Part shown: positions 53,991 through 63,276 of the stretch, one piece after another
How the letters are laid out: every line of letters starts with the position of its first letter
How positions within the stretch are numbered: the stretch's first letter is position 1
DNA from: Bradyrhizobium diazoefficiens
GTDB taxonomy: Bacteria > Pseudomonadota > Alphaproteobacteria > Rhizobiales > Xanthobacteraceae
NCBI RefSeq assembly: GCF_018129965.1
Contig: NZ_JAFCKW010000003.1
Coordinates: forward strand, 62,001-126,000
Length of the DNA stretch: 64,000 bases
Direction of reading: 5' to 3'
The notes under the pieces: generated by a model
Told to the model about the DNA's origin: nothing
Databases searched by the model: none
What the model saw: the letters and a program-made list of their open reading frames with translations, nothing else
Made by a program: the position numbers and the translations under genes

Positions 53991-54197
53991 TCAAGGAAGT
54001 TCCGGAGTCTCACGCGTGAGTGATGGCTCATCGGGTGCGAGTTCGGGAGATTCGACCACGACAAGCGCGTTCAGCAGATCCGTGGCATCGCTGATCAATT
54101 GCGCGGCCCGGCGACGGCTGCCGACTTTCAAAATGCATTTGTCATTGGCTTGCACAATATAATCGTTGCCGACCTTGATCATGGAATAGCTTGTCAT
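53991..54197 (-). CDS. Small conserved hypothetical protein
   Basis: A 68-residue protein starting MTSYSMIKVGND, then VQANDKCILKVGSRRRAAQLISDA and a Glu/Pro-rich end. ATG 54197 follows GGGGA. Short proteins with this beginning recur in Bradyrhizobium, often near regulatory genes. No function is known. A longer reading up to 54266 has a poor leader. Confidence 0.65.
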   Translation of the reverse strand: MTSYSMIKVGNDYIVQANDKCILKVGSRRRAAQLISDATDLLNALVVVESPELAPDEPSLTRETPELP

Positions 54198-54355
54198 CGA
54201 AATCCCCGAACCGACCGAGCCCGGTTTCAGACGCTGACCTAGCACCGTTCGTTCCTCGTTCCACATGAACGTCGGCTGGGTAGTTTACCCACCCTTAATA
54301 TGAACGAATGCGCAATCCGATTTCGCTGATCACGCAACGCAGGCGCTGCAATATT

Positions 54356-54820
54356 TCAAAAGCGGACAGTCATGCCGACATGACTCGATGAAAATCCGAG
54401 CCGCTTGTAGAAGCGCTGCGCATCGGTTCGCGTCTGATGCGTCAACAATTCGACCAGAATGCAGCCGCGCGCTTTCGCCTCAGCGATCGCCCATTGCACC
54501 AATTGCTCGCCGATGCCGCGGCTGCGGCAATCGGTGGCAACGCGCACGTCTTCGAGCAGGCCGCGGTTGCCGCCTTGCGAGCTGATGCCTGAAAGCACCG
54601 CCAATTGCAGGCAGCCGACCACCCTGCCCTCGCTCTCCGCAACGACGAGCGTGAGATTTGGATCGCGCTCGACCCGCGCAAATGCCTCGTAATACACGGC
54701 CGGCAGCGGATCCTCCACGGCCTCGCGGGCGCGCCCGAGATGATCGTCGGCCAGCATGGCGATCATCGCAGGAACGTCCTCGCGACGTGCGGGACGGATG
54801 AGCACGGATTTGTCGTTCAT
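54356..54820 (-). CDS. GNAT-family N-acetyltransferase
   Basis: A 154-residue acetyltransferase with the GNAT motifs: VLIRPARREDVPAMIAMLAD (motif C), VVGCLQLAVL (D), VATDCRSRGIGEQLVQWAIA for the acetyl-CoA R/Q-x-x-G-x-G/A loop, and RFYKRLGF (B). ATG 54820 has GGAG upstream. It belongs to the single-domain general type; substrate unknown. Lies 29 bp from the GST gene on the same strand. Confidence 0.88.
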   Translation of the reverse strand: MNDKSVLIRPARREDVPAMIAMLADDHLGRAREAVEDPLPAVYYEAFARVERDPNLTLVVAESEGRVVGCLQLAVLSGISSQGGNRGLLEDVRVATDCRSRGIGEQLVQWAIAEAKARGCILVELLTHQTRTDAQRFYKRLGFSSSHVGMTVRF

Positions 54821-54849
54821 GCGCAAGACTCCAGGCTCGGCGCGGGGAC

Positions 54850-55440
54850 TCAGCGCGCCGGCGGCAGGCCGAGACCGGCCTCGGCTTCGCCGATCCAGCG
54901 GCGGACGGCCGCATAACGGCCGAGATCGAAGCCGCCTTCATGGGCGAGGCGGGTATAGGCGAGCAGCGAGACATCGGCGAGCGAAACAGTTTCGCCAGCG
55001 AAGAAGCGGCTCGTGACCAGATGCTGCTCCATGCGGTCGAGTGCCGCATAGCCGCGCTTGACCTTCTCGGGATCGAGCTCGGATGCATCCTTGCCGAGAT
55101 AGACCAGCTGGAAGCGGCACACCGCGATATAGGGCTCGTGGCTGTACTGCTCCCAGAACAGCCATTCGTCCATCTTGGCCGCGGTGAAGGGATCCTGCGG
55201 GATCAGCGCGCTGTCGCGGGCGAGGTAGCGGACGATGGCGTTGGACTGCGCCAGCGTGCGGCCGTCCGCGAAGGCGACGGTCGGCACCTGGCCGGCGCCG
55301 TTCATCTTCAGGAATTGGGGCGTGCGCGTCTCGCCCTTGCGGGTGTCGATCTCTATCCACTGGTAAGGCAGCGCGAGCTTGTCGCAGACCCACTTCACCT
55401 TGAGACAATTTCCGGAATTGCTGTCGCCGTAGATCTGCAT
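54850..55440 (-). CDS. Glutathione S-transferase
   Basis: A 196-residue cytosolic GST. N-terminal thioredoxin fold: MQIYGDSNSGNCLKVKWV, GQVPTVAFADGRTLAQSNAI with the cis-Pro and the glutathione-binding Q-S. C-terminal helical domain: FAGETVSLADVSLLAYTRLA. The start MQIYGD is at ATG 55440; a reading upstream to 55494 adds a leader not found in the family. It detoxifies electrophiles; probable theta/beta-like class. Co-directional with the GNAT gene. Confidence 0.92.
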   Translation of the reverse strand: MQIYGDSNSGNCLKVKWVCDKLALPYQWIEIDTRKGETRTPQFLKMNGAGQVPTVAFADGRTLAQSNAIVRYLARDSALIPQDPFTAAKMDEWLFWEQYSHEPYIAVCRFQLVYLGKDASELDPEKVKRGYAALDRMEQHLVTSRFFAGETVSLADVSLLAYTRLAHEGGFDLGRYAAVRRWIGEAEAGLGLPPAR

Positions 55441-55512
55441 CGCCGCCGCCCCGCTTACGCCCGACAGAGCATCAGGACGGCGCAGCCGTGTCAACCGGCT
55501 GCAAACGCGGGC

Positions 55513-56397
55513 CTAGAACTTGTAGCCGAGCCCGAGGCGCGCATTGTTCAATGTCACCTGGGTGTTCATGATGGGCGAGAATCTCACATACTCGTATTCC
55601 ACGCGCGCGAACAGGCCGTTCCAGATGCAGTATTCGAGCCCAAGACCGGCGGTCCAGCCCACTGCGAACGTATTGGTCCTGTGCTGGCTCTGCGTCTGCG
55701 ACTGCGCAGGAACGGCATAGGTCGTGCTCGTCGTGGTCGTGGCGCCACCAACGCCCGTGGTCGTCACAACCTGGGTCAGCGTCACGTCGCTCGTCACCGT
55801 GCGGGAGACGTCCATCCGTCCGACGGCAGCACCGAAGAACGCATAGGGCATGAAGTCGCCGCCGTCCCAGCCCACGCGTCCGCGGAGCGAGATCATGTCC
55901 TTGACCTTCGCCGCGGCCGTGCCGGTCAACGTCACATTATAGTTGTCGGTCGTACCGGCGGGCGGATTGTCACCGGCCGGATTGGTGATGATGAGCGAAT
56001 TGGAGCCACTCGACGACGTCGCGAGATTGTTGAAGTAACTGTAGGTGCCTTCGAGACCCATGATGGCGTCGTACCATTGCCAGTTCCGGCCGACGAAGGC
56101 GTTGAAATTCGTACTCTGGGTGTTGGTCTTGTTCATGAGCGACCAAGTCGAGGTCGGCTGCTGCAAGACGCTGTCGCGGAAGATGAAATTGGTCAGGCCG
56201 CGGACGCTCTGGGTGAAATCCGTCGCATCGGCCGTGTAGCCGGCGCCGCCGCCGACATAAGCGCCGTCCCAGTTGTGGCTCGTCTTCGACAGGCCGTCGG
56301 TGAAGCTGCCGCGCAGGATCGGCAAATCGGAGAGGTCGGCCGCATGCGCGGCAGACACCGTCCCCAACATCACCGCCGCCAACAAAAGCCTACGCAT
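55513..56397 (-). CDS. Outer-membrane beta-barrel protein
   Basis: A 294-residue exported barrel: signal peptide from ATG 56397 to about residue 19 (AHA), then alternating beta strands, and a C-terminus ending in LGLGYKF, with the final Phe typical of outer-membrane proteins. GGAYTADATD-like and TAGLGLEYCIWNGLFARVEYEY strands fit the Omp25/Omp31 family common in Hyphomicrobiales. GGAG is upstream of the start. Not a trimeric porin by length. It is co-directional with the OMP gene upstream. Confidence 0.87.
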   Translation of the reverse strand: MRRLLLAAVMLGTVSAAHAADLSDLPILRGSFTDGLSKTSHNWDGAYVGGGAGYTADATDFTQSVRGLTNFIFRDSVLQQPTSTWSLMNKTNTQSTNFNAFVGRNWQWYDAIMGLEGTYSYFNNLATSSSGSNSLIITNPAGDNPPAGTTDNYNVTLTGTAAAKVKDMISLRGRVGWDGGDFMPYAFFGAAVGRMDVSRTVTSDVTLTQVVTTTGVGGATTTTSTTYAVPAQSQTQSQHRTNTFAVGWTAGLGLEYCIWNGLFARVEYEYVRFSPIMNTQVTLNNARLGLGYKF

Positions 56398-56511
56398 CGC
56401 AACGCTCCATCGAACTCGAACTTTCATGCGTGATCATGGCCCGTTAACCTTAACCAATGGTTGCGCCGGACGATTTCGTCGCTGCGAAGCCATGAAAAAT
56501 GCGCAAAGCAA

Positions 56512-56538
56512 AACGGCGCGGGATGATCCCGCGCCGTT
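56512..56538 (-). terminator. Terminator of the upstream OMP gene
   Basis: AACGGCGCGGGAT (56512-56524) pairs with 56526-56538; on the minus strand TTTTGCTTT follows. It closes the gene at 56584-57420. Confidence 0.8.
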
Positions 56539-56583
56539 AAGATGTCTTAAGCGATGAGGCTTTTCAGCCAAGGAGGTCTGCGA

Positions 56584-57420
56584 TCAGCCCTTGGTGACGA
56601 GCGGCGGCATGTAGGCCGGCTGCGGGCTGTTGAGCTCCCAGCGCACGCCGAGCTTGACGTCGTGCGAGGTGATGTCCTTGACCTTGATCGTCGAGGCGCC
56701 CGAGATGCTGCCGTCGAACGCGCGGTAGTTGCCGGGCGCGGCGTCGCCGAGATCCATGTAGCTGTAGGCCAGTTCGACCGTGAAGCCGGGGTTGACCTTG
56801 TAGGCGAGACCGGCATGGGCGGCCCAGGCAAAGTTCCACTTCCCGTTCGTATCGAAGTAGGTGACGCTGTTGGACAGCGCGCCGGCGGTGTAGCGAACGC
56901 CGTTGTCCTGGAAGCCGCTGAGCTTATTGTAGGAGCCGCCGACACCGGCGCCGATGAACGGCGTGATGCACCACCAGGTGCCGAGATCGACATAGGCGTT
57001 GGCCATCACGACCCACTCGGACTTGCTGCCGGAGTAGTTGTTGGCTTCGACGTCGGTCGGGCCGAGGCGAACGCTGTCCGAACCGTGCAGATTGGCCTTG
57101 CCGCGGTACTGGCCGATCAGGTCGGCGCGGAACCAGTTGTTGAAGCGATAGCCGACGCCGAGGTCGAACAGCGGCGAGCTATCGAAGCCGAGCCCGGTCG
57201 TCGTGGTCGGGAAGGTCTGCGCGGTCGCGCTGTCGATGCGCTTGGCGCTCTGGTTGGTCATGCCGACGTCGCCGCGGAGATACCAGCCGCCGAAATCGGC
57301 GGGCGGAGCCGGCGGCGCGTACATCGGAGGGGGCGCCGCGATCGGCATGTCGGCGGCAAACGCCATCGACGAGATCAGGGTTGCCGCACCCGCGGCAAGG
57401 AGAGACTTAACGCTACGCAT
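56584..57420 (-). CDS. Outer-membrane beta-barrel protein (Omp25/31-like)
   Basis: A 278-residue exported barrel. Signal peptide from ATG 57420 to about residue 22 (AFA), a Pro/Ala-rich stretch (MPIAAPPPMYAPPAPPAD), then GGWYLRGDVGMTNQ and strands with ADLIGQYRG, TPFIGAGVGGSYNK, VELAYSYMDLGDAAPG and DVKLGVRWEL. That fits a common Bradyrhizobium surface protein. The final residues (PPLVTKG) lack the aromatic end. It has its own terminator downstream. The upstream leader includes an AT-rich promoter region at about 57500-57560. Confidence 0.88.
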   Translation of the reverse strand: MRSVKSLLAAGAATLISSMAFAADMPIAAPPPMYAPPAPPADFGGWYLRGDVGMTNQSAKRIDSATAQTFPTTTTGLGFDSSPLFDLGVGYRFNNWFRADLIGQYRGKANLHGSDSVRLGPTDVEANNYSGSKSEWVVMANAYVDLGTWWCITPFIGAGVGGSYNKLSGFQDNGVRYTAGALSNSVTYFDTNGKWNFAWAAHAGLAYKVNPGFTVELAYSYMDLGDAAPGNYRAFDGSISGASTIKVKDITSHDVKLGVRWELNSPQPAYMPPLVTKG

Positions 57421-57648
57421 TGGCTTCGTCCTTATGGCCGGTGAGGCAAAATGCAGATGCCTCACGTTCTGGAAACTCACAGGCGGGACGATCGCACCAA
57501 ATGCTTAAGCGCCACTTAACCCTAATTTTTAAGGTTGATTTTTTCTCACTACTCGCGCGGATGACGTGCAAGCGTTGCAAAAATGCGGCGAGCGCGCGCC
57601 GCAATTGCTAACGAAGTATGAAGCCGCAATGCCGCGAAACAGCATCCG

Positions 57649-57912
57649 TTAACGCGCGTGCCGCGGCAGCTTCGGCAGGAACACCGCCGACAGGCGCGAG
57701 ACGCAGGACGGCTTCGAGAACAGCAGCGTCAACAGCACGAAGAGTGCAACGACGCAGCGACGCAAGCCCGGCGCGTCGCGATGGAATTCAGCCGCCTCGG
57801 TCTCCTCGGCCTTGGTCTGCGGCTTATACCAGCCGCCCATGCGCCAGAGAATGACGATGGCCAAGAACGCGAACCAGGAGGACCAGATGACGCTGGCCTG
57901 CCCGAACGGCAC
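57649..57912 (-). CDS. Small hypothetical membrane protein
   Basis: An 87-residue protein from GTG 57912 with two hydrophobic segments: ASVIWSSWFAFLAIVILWRM and LRRCVVALFVLLTLLF. Codon use matches neighbours, supporting a real gene, although there is no good ribosome site. No family recognised. Confidence 0.4.
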   Translation of the reverse strand: MPFGQASVIWSSWFAFLAIVILWRMGGWYKPQTKAEETEAAEFHRDAPGLRRCVVALFVLLTLLFSKPSCVSRLSAVFLPKLPRHAR

Positions 57913-58020
57913 GCGTGCTTCAAATCGCGGTCAAGAATTTCAAGTATCTTAGCCTTCTGCTACGGCACTCGGCTGAGAAATCGGGGCTCTGAAGCGACAA
58001 TTCAAGCAGCGGATCAAATC

Positions 58021-58410
58021 ATGTCGATTTCGGAAGCGGCGTGGATCGTGTCACGTTCGATCGCCTTGCCGCTGAGTTCAATTCCGCTCTTCTTCATTCT
58101 TTGCGTGAAAATCCCAAGTCTGAACGGAAGCACACTTACGCTCTCGCTCTCGATCCCTGGGCTGCTCTATCCAGTCTGCTTCGTACTTGCGTTTGGCTTC
58201 TCAGCGCCGGTCTTCCTCATTCTTTTTCCGGGGATGCTGTTGATCCCTTTGATTGCTCTCGCCTCGATCAGGCACGCACAGCAGGTCCTGAACGAGCGGC
58301 GAGACGACCATGAGTTTTTGGCCGCCAGGACCCTTGTCACGTCCGGTACGGTCATTCTGATGTATGCCTCGGTGTGGTGGGAATTTCACGCGCTCAGTCG
58401 GCTCGAGTAA
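58021..58410 (+). CDS. Small hypothetical membrane protein
   Basis: A 129-residue protein with three or four membrane segments (IVSRSIALPLSSIPLFFILC, IPGLLYPVCFVLAFGF, FLILFPGMLLIPLIALAS, LVTSGTVILMYASVWWEF). ATG 58021 lacks a strong ribosome site. No domain is recognised. It lies divergent from the small protein upstream, and about 220 bp from the glmM stop. Confidence 0.55.
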   Translation: MSISEAAWIVSRSIALPLSSIPLFFILCVKIPSLNGSTLTLSLSIPGLLYPVCFVLAFGFSAPVFLILFPGMLLIPLIALASIRHAQQVLNERRDDHEFLAARTLVTSGTVILMYASVWWEFHALSRLE

Positions 58411-58464
58411 GGATCGAATCTCAGCGTTGTATTTTGGCGCACGTGAGCAGTACTCAGACTCGCA

Positions 58465-58550
58465 GGGTGGGCAAAGGCGAAGTCGCGCCGTGCCCACCAT
58501 CGATCCAACACTGCAACAAAAGTGGTGGGCACGCTTCGGTTTGCCCACCC
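58465..58550. repeat. Dispersed repeat with GGTGGGCAAAG arms
   Basis: The block opens GGGTGGGCAAAG and closes with its inverse TTTGCCCACCC, with a second pair (CGTGCCCACC and GGTGGGCACG) inside. A related copy is at 61597-61679. It can form a long hairpin. Confidence 0.85.
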
Positions 58551-58576
58551 AACCGATGCTGAGTTCGGGGACAGAA

Positions 58577-58627
58577 CCCCTCACCCGGCGCTTCGCGCCA
58601 CCTTCTCCCACAAGGGGAGAAGGAGAG
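58577..58627. repeat. Palindromic repeat with CCTTCTCCC arms
   Basis: CCTTCTCCC at 58601-58609 pairs with the GGGAGAAGG just past the ACAAG loop, after a CACCCGGCGCTTCGCGCC segment. It resembles the repeats at 43289 and 44104 and abuts the 3' end of glmM. Confidence 0.75.
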
Positions 58628-58630
58628 GCG

Positions 58631-59974
58631 TTAGGCCGCCGCCTGTCCGAGCGCGGAGACGATGGTGTCGACGACGTCCTCGACCAGGATGCGGTCCTCG
58701 CCCTCGCCCATGACGCGGATCACGGGCTCGGTGCCCGAGGAGCGGATCAGCAGGCGGCCGTGGCCGTTGAGGCGCTTCTCTCCGTCGGAGATCGCCGACT
58801 TGACGTCGGAGTCATCGAGCGGCTTGCCGCCCTTGTGGCGGACGTTCTTGAGGATCTGCGGCAGCGGATCGAAACGGTGGCAGACTTCCGACACCGGGCG
58901 GCGCAGCTTCTGCACCACCGCCAACACCTGCAGGGCGGCAACGAAGCCGTCGCCAGTGGTGGCGTAGTCGGACAGGATGATGTGACCGGACTGCTCGCCG
59001 CCGAGATTATAGCCGCCGCCCAGCATCTGCTCGAGCACGTAGCGGTCGCCGACCGGCGTGCGCACGAGATCGAGCCCCTGCTCCTTCAGGAAGCGTTCGA
59101 GGCCGAGATTGGACATCACGGTGGCGACGATGCCGGGCCGCGACAGCCGGCCGTCTTCCTTCCAGCTCTGCGCGATCACCGCGAGCAGCTGGTCGCCGTC
59201 GACGACGTGGCCACGTTCGTCGACGAGGATGACGCGGTCGGCGTCGCCGTCCAGCGCGATGCCGATATCGGCGCGCATCTCACGCACCTTGCGCGACAGC
59301 GCTTCCGGCGAGGTCGAGCCGCAATCCTTGTTGATGTTGAAGCCGTCGGGCTCGACGCCGATCGGCACCACGTCGGCACCCAGCTCCCACAGCGCTTCCG
59401 GCACCACCTTGTAGGCCGCGCCGTTGGCGCAATCGATCACGACGCGCAGGCCGTCGAGCGACAGATCGCGCGGCAGCGTGCGCTTGGCGAATTCGATGTA
59501 ACGGTCATGCACGCCGTCGATGCGGCGGGCACGGCCGAGGCTCGCGCTCTGCGCCAGCCGCTTCTCGATCGGCTCGTCGAGCAGCTGCTCGATCTGCTTC
59601 TCGACGTCGTCGGACAGCTTGAAGCCCTGCGGGCCGAACAGCTTGATGCCGTTGTCCTCGAACAGATTGTGCGAGGCCGAGATCATCACGCCGAGATCGG
59701 CGCGCATCGACTTGGTCAGCATCGCGACCGCCGGCGTCGGCATCGGGCCGACCAGCAGCACGTCCATGCCGACCGAGGTGAAGCCCGCGACCATCGCGTA
59801 CTCGATCATGTAGCCGGACAGGCGGGTGTCCTTGCCGATCACGACCCGGTGGCGGTGGTCGCCGCGCTGAAACGCCAGGCCCGCGGCCTGGCCGACCTTG
59901 AGCGCGAGCTCCGGCGTGATCAGTCCGTTGGCGCGGCCCCGGATCCCGTCCGTCCCGAAATATTTGCGGCTCAT
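58631..59974 (-). CDS. glmM: Phosphoglucosamine mutase
   Basis: A 447-residue enzyme making glucosamine-1-phosphate for UDP-GlcNAc. Active-site phosphoserine is in GVMISASHN (about residue 102), the Mg loop is DGDADR (about 240), the sugar-binding loop is GEQSGH, and the phosphate site is RSSGTEP near the end. Start ATG 59974 gives [13 protein letters not shown], the classic beginning; the reading to 60040 is leader only. In many relatives ftsH and folP are upstream; here the neighbours differ. Essential housekeeping gene. Confidence 0.96.
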   Translation of the reverse strand: MSRKYFGTDGIRGRANGLITPELALKVGQAAGLAFQRGDHRHRVVIGKDTRLSGYMIEYAMVAGFTSVGMDVLLVGPMPTPAVAMLTKSMRADLGVMISASHNLFEDNGIKLFGPQGFKLSDDVEKQIEQLLDEPIEKRLAQSASLGRARRIDGVHDRYIEFAKRTLPRDLSLDGLRVVIDCANGAAYKVVPEALWELGADVVPIGVEPDGFNINKDCGSTSPEALSRKVREMRADIGIALDGDADRVILVDERGHVVDGDQLLAVIAQSWKEDGRLSRPGIVATVMSNLGLERFLKEQGLDLVRTPVGDRYVLEQMLGGGYNLGGEQSGHIILSDYATTGDGFVAALQVLAVVQKLRRPVSEVCHRFDPLPQILKNVRHKGGKPLDDSDVKSAISDGEKRLNGHGRLLIRSSGTEPVIRVMGEGEDRILVEDVVDTIVSALGQAAA

Positions 59975-60170
59975 ATCGTCCCCCACGCAACAACCAGGAA
60001 TCCCCACGACAACCTCCGGGTGCCCCGGAGGGCCCCGCATCCCTGATTTGCTGCGGTCTTATAAAGCCTGCGCGGCTAACTTGGCTTCAAAAAATATGAT
60101 GAATCATTACCGAACGGGAACCACGATCGCTGTGGTAAACCTTTATTAATATTGAGATTTCTACCGGGAC

Positions 60171-60380
<210 letters not shown>

Positions 60381-60440
60381 CTAGATGACCATGAAAGCGG
60401 TAGATGCAAGACTTGGAATAGAAGACGAGCCGGGATCATC

Positions 60441-61577
60441 ATGAAGCACATCACCTGTATCGACGACCTGCGCGCACTGCATAAGCGCCGCGTGCCGAAG
60501 GCCTTCTTCGATTATTGCGACCGCGGCTCCTATGCCGAGGAGACGTTGCGCGCCAACCGCGAGGATCTCCAGGACATCAAGTTCCGCCAGCGCATCCTCG
60601 TCGACGTCTCCAAACGCGACACCTCGACCACGATCCTCGGCGAGCCCTCGACCATGCCGCTGATGCTGGCGCCGGTGGGCCTGCTCGGCATGCAGCATGG
60701 CGACGGCGAGATCCATGCCTGCCGCGCCGCGCAGGCCGCCGGCATCCCGTTCACGCAATCGACGATGTCGATCTGCTCGATCGAGGACATCGCCGCCAAT
60801 GTCGAGAAGCCGTTCTGGTTCCAGCTCTACGTGATGAAGGACCGCGGCTTCATCAAGGAATTGATCCAGCGTGCAATGGCCGCAAAATGTTCGGCGCTGG
60901 TGCTGACCGTCGATCTGCAGGTGATCGGCCAGCGCCATGCCGACATCAAGAACGGCATGACGATCCCGCCCGAATGGTCGCTGTCGAAATTCATCGATTT
61001 CGCGACCAAGCCGGCCTGGGTCTCGGGCGTGCTGCAGGGCAAGCGCCGCACCTTCGGCAACATCGCCGGCCACGTGAAGAACACCGAGGACCTCAACCGG
61101 CTCGCGGAGTGGACGGCTTCGCAGTTCGATACGTCCCTGAACTGGAAGGACGTCGACTGGGTCCGCAGCATCTGGCCGGGCAAGCTCATCATCAAGGGCA
61201 TTCTCGACGTCGAGGACGCCGAGGAAGCCGCCAAGACCGGCGCGCAGGCGCTGGTGGTGTCGAACCATGGCGGCCGTCAGCTCGACGGCGCGCCGTCCTC
61301 GATCGAGGTGCTGCCGGAGATCGCCGACGCGGTCGGTGACAAGATGGAGATCATGTTCGACGGCGGCATCCGCTCCGGCCAGGACGTAATGCGCGCGCTC
61401 GCGCTCGGCGCCAAGTCCTGCATGATCGGCCGCGCCTACGCCTATGGCCTTGGGGCCGGCGGCCAGGCCGGCGTCGCCAAGGCGATCGACATCATCCGGA
61501 AGGAGCTGCTCACGACCATGGGCCTGTGCGGCGTCAACCGGATCGACGAGATCGACGAGCACATCATCGCGGTGTGA
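60441..61577 (+). CDS. FMN-dependent alpha-hydroxy-acid oxidizing protein
   Basis: A 378-residue enzyme of the L-lactate dehydrogenase/glycolate oxidase family. Key residues: the start helix (FDYCDRGSYAEETLR), GMQHGDGEIHACRAAQAAG, FQLYVMKDRGF, TVDLQVIGQRHADIKNG, IIKGILDVEDA with the active Lys, and SNHGGRQLDGAPSSIEVLPE with the catalytic His, then FDGGIRSGQDVMRALALGAK. It oxidises L-lactate or a related hydroxy acid, passing electrons to quinone or oxygen. Gene symbol not assigned, as lldD is likely but unproven. Confidence 0.92.
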   Translation: MKHITCIDDLRALHKRRVPKAFFDYCDRGSYAEETLRANREDLQDIKFRQRILVDVSKRDTSTTILGEPSTMPLMLAPVGLLGMQHGDGEIHACRAAQAAGIPFTQSTMSICSIEDIAANVEKPFWFQLYVMKDRGFIKELIQRAMAAKCSALVLTVDLQVIGQRHADIKNGMTIPPEWSLSKFIDFATKPAWVSGVLQGKRRTFGNIAGHVKNTEDLNRLAEWTASQFDTSLNWKDVDWVRSIWPGKLIIKGILDVEDAEEAAKTGAQALVVSNHGGRQLDGAPSSIEVLPEIADAVGDKMEIMFDGGIRSGQDVMRALALGAKSCMIGRAYAYGLGAGGQAGVAKAIDIIRKELLTTMGLCGVNRIDEIDEHIIAV

Positions 61578-61596
61578 CCGCAGCGACAGGGCCTTA

Positions 61597-61679
61597 GGGT
61601 GGGCAAAGCGAAGCGTGCCCACCATCTTCGAAAGAGCCAAAGTGATGGGCACGGCGCAAGTGCGCCTTTGCCCACCCTA
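61597..61679. repeat. Dispersed repeat with GGTGGGCAAAG arms (second copy)
   Basis: GGGTGGGCAAAGC at the left and CTTTGCCCACCC at the right form the outer arms; inner arms are CGTGCCCACC-like and GATGGGCACGG. It is the same family as 58465-58550 and lies between two genes. Confidence 0.85.
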
Positions 61680-61698
61680 CGAATTCAGCGCCGCACTC

Positions 61699-62325
61699 TC
61701 ACATCGGCGGCGTCAGGCCGTCGCGGCCGACGCTGATACGAGTGGCTTCGAGCGATCCGTCCTCGAGCGGCTTGACGAAGGCGATGATCTTGGCGCCGGG
61801 CTGCAGGTCGGATTTTTCGCCGGGCACGTAGGTGACGACGGGCGTATCGGCGGAGACGAACACCTTCTTCTCGCCGTCCTTGTATTTGATCAGCAGGGTG
61901 TGGCCGTCATTGCCGACCACGCTCTCGGCGACTGTGGCATTGGTCATGCTGGAGTTCGGCTTCAGATCATAGGGCCGCGAGCCCTCGCCGGTGCCGCGCA
62001 TGCTCTCCGGAAACACGTGCACCTCGACCGCGTTCTGGCTTCCATCCGGCCCCGGAACCGTGGTGGCCCCGATGAACGATCCGGTCTTGATGTCGGCCAG
62101 CGAGATCTTGACGATGCCGGAGACGCGCAGATCGGAGGCGATGCGAAGCTTGACGTCCTCGCCGCTCCGCGACTTGATCTGCATCGTATCGCCACTGACG
62201 CTTTCGATCGTGCCACGCACGCGGGTCGGCACCGGCGCCTTTTGCGCGATGGCGCAATAGGCCGAGAAGCCCACCATCGCGACGGCGAGCAGCGGACGTG
62301 TGAAATTGGCGGCTTGAACAGGCAT
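61699..62325 (-). CDS. Exported protein of unknown function
   Basis: A 208-residue protein with a signal peptide (about residues 1-27, ending in AIAQ) and a beta-rich mature region (VRGTIESVSGDTMQIKSRSG, DVKLRIASDLRVSGIVKIS, LIKYKDGEKKVFVSADTPVV) recalling DUF5666-type small barrels. GGAG precedes ATG 62325. It is likely periplasmic. No catalytic residues are visible. Confidence 0.75.
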   Translation of the reverse strand: MPVQAANFTRPLLAVAMVGFSAYCAIAQKAPVPTRVRGTIESVSGDTMQIKSRSGEDVKLRIASDLRVSGIVKISLADIKTGSFIGATTVPGPDGSQNAVEVHVFPESMRGTGEGSRPYDLKPNSSMTNATVAESVVGNDGHTLLIKYKDGEKKVFVSADTPVVTYVPGEKSDLQPGAKIIAFVKPLEDGSLEATRISVGRDGLTPPM

Positions 62326-62381
62326 GGCGGTCTCCGATTGTCCCTCAGGAGAGAGAACTCCAGAGATAGCGGACTATTCGC

Positions 62382-63215
62382 TCAAGTCTTCGTGAGATCG
62401 GCTTCGACCAGCGCGCGCAGCTCGGCCGTGACCTGCGGCCTGCGGCCGAACCAGAGCTCGAAGCCGCGCACCGCCTGGTGCAGCAGCATGCCGAGCCCGT
62501 CGGCGGTCTTCAGGCCCCGCGCCTGCGCTGCAGCGAGCAGCGGCGTCACCAGCGGGACGTAGACGAGATCGGCGACCACGGCCGCCTGCGGCAGGCGGGC
62601 CAATTCGATGTCGAGCGACGGCTGGCCTTTCATGCCGAGCGAGGTCGTGTTGACGAGAAGTCTTGCGCGCGGCAGCACCTCGTCGATCGCTTCCCACCTC
62701 ACGGGATGCACGTTCGGTCCGAACTGGCTTGCCAGCGCCTCGGCCCGCGCGAGGGTGCGGTTGGCAAGATGGATGCGCCGGATGCCGCGTTCACGCAGGC
62801 CGAAGATGACAGCGCGCGAGGAGCCGCCGGCGCCGAGCACCAGCGCCTCCTCCGCCTCGTCCCAACCGGGCGCGCAGGCATCGAGATTGTTGATGAAGCC
62901 CTCGACGTCGGTGTTGGTGGAGCGGAGCTCGCCGGCTTCGAACCACAGCGTATTGGCAGCGCCCACGGCGCTGGCGCGCGCGTCGGGTGCCGACAGCGCC
63001 AGCACGCTTTCCTTGTGGGGGATGGTGACGTTGGCGCCGACGAAGCCGCGCAGCGACAGCCGCAGCACGAAATCGCGGAGATCATCGGGCGGCACGGCCT
63101 CGATGACATAGCCGCCGGCAATCCCGAGCGTACGCAGCCAGTAGTGATGGATCAGCGGCGAGCGCGAATGCGCGGCCGGCCATCCGATCAAGCAGGCTGC
63201 GGGCGGTTGGGTCAC
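62382..63215 (-). CDS. aroE: Shikimate dehydrogenase
   Basis: A 277-residue NADP-dependent enzyme of aromatic amino-acid synthesis. N-terminal SRSPLIHHYWLRTLGI, catalytic K in NVTIPHKE (about residue 68), the NADP-binding region GAGGSSRAVIFGL and the final GLGMLLHQAVRGFELWFG are all typical. Start is GTG 63215. It makes shikimate from 3-dehydroshikimate. On the same strand as the DUF1275 gene, 62 bp away. Confidence 0.95.
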   Translation of the reverse strand: MTQPPAACLIGWPAAHSRSPLIHHYWLRTLGIAGGYVIEAVPPDDLRDFVLRLSLRGFVGANVTIPHKESVLALSAPDARASAVGAANTLWFEAGELRSTNTDVEGFINNLDACAPGWDEAEEALVLGAGGSSRAVIFGLRERGIRRIHLANRTLARAEALASQFGPNVHPVRWEAIDEVLPRARLLVNTTSLGMKGQPSLDIELARLPQAAVVADLVYVPLVTPLLAAAQARGLKTADGLGMLLHQAVRGFELWFGRRPQVTAELRALVEADLTKT

Positions 63216-63276
63216 GGGCGATCCTGCGCTTGGGAAGAGTATCGGAGGCGATCCATTTCGTGTCCCGCGGGCTCTG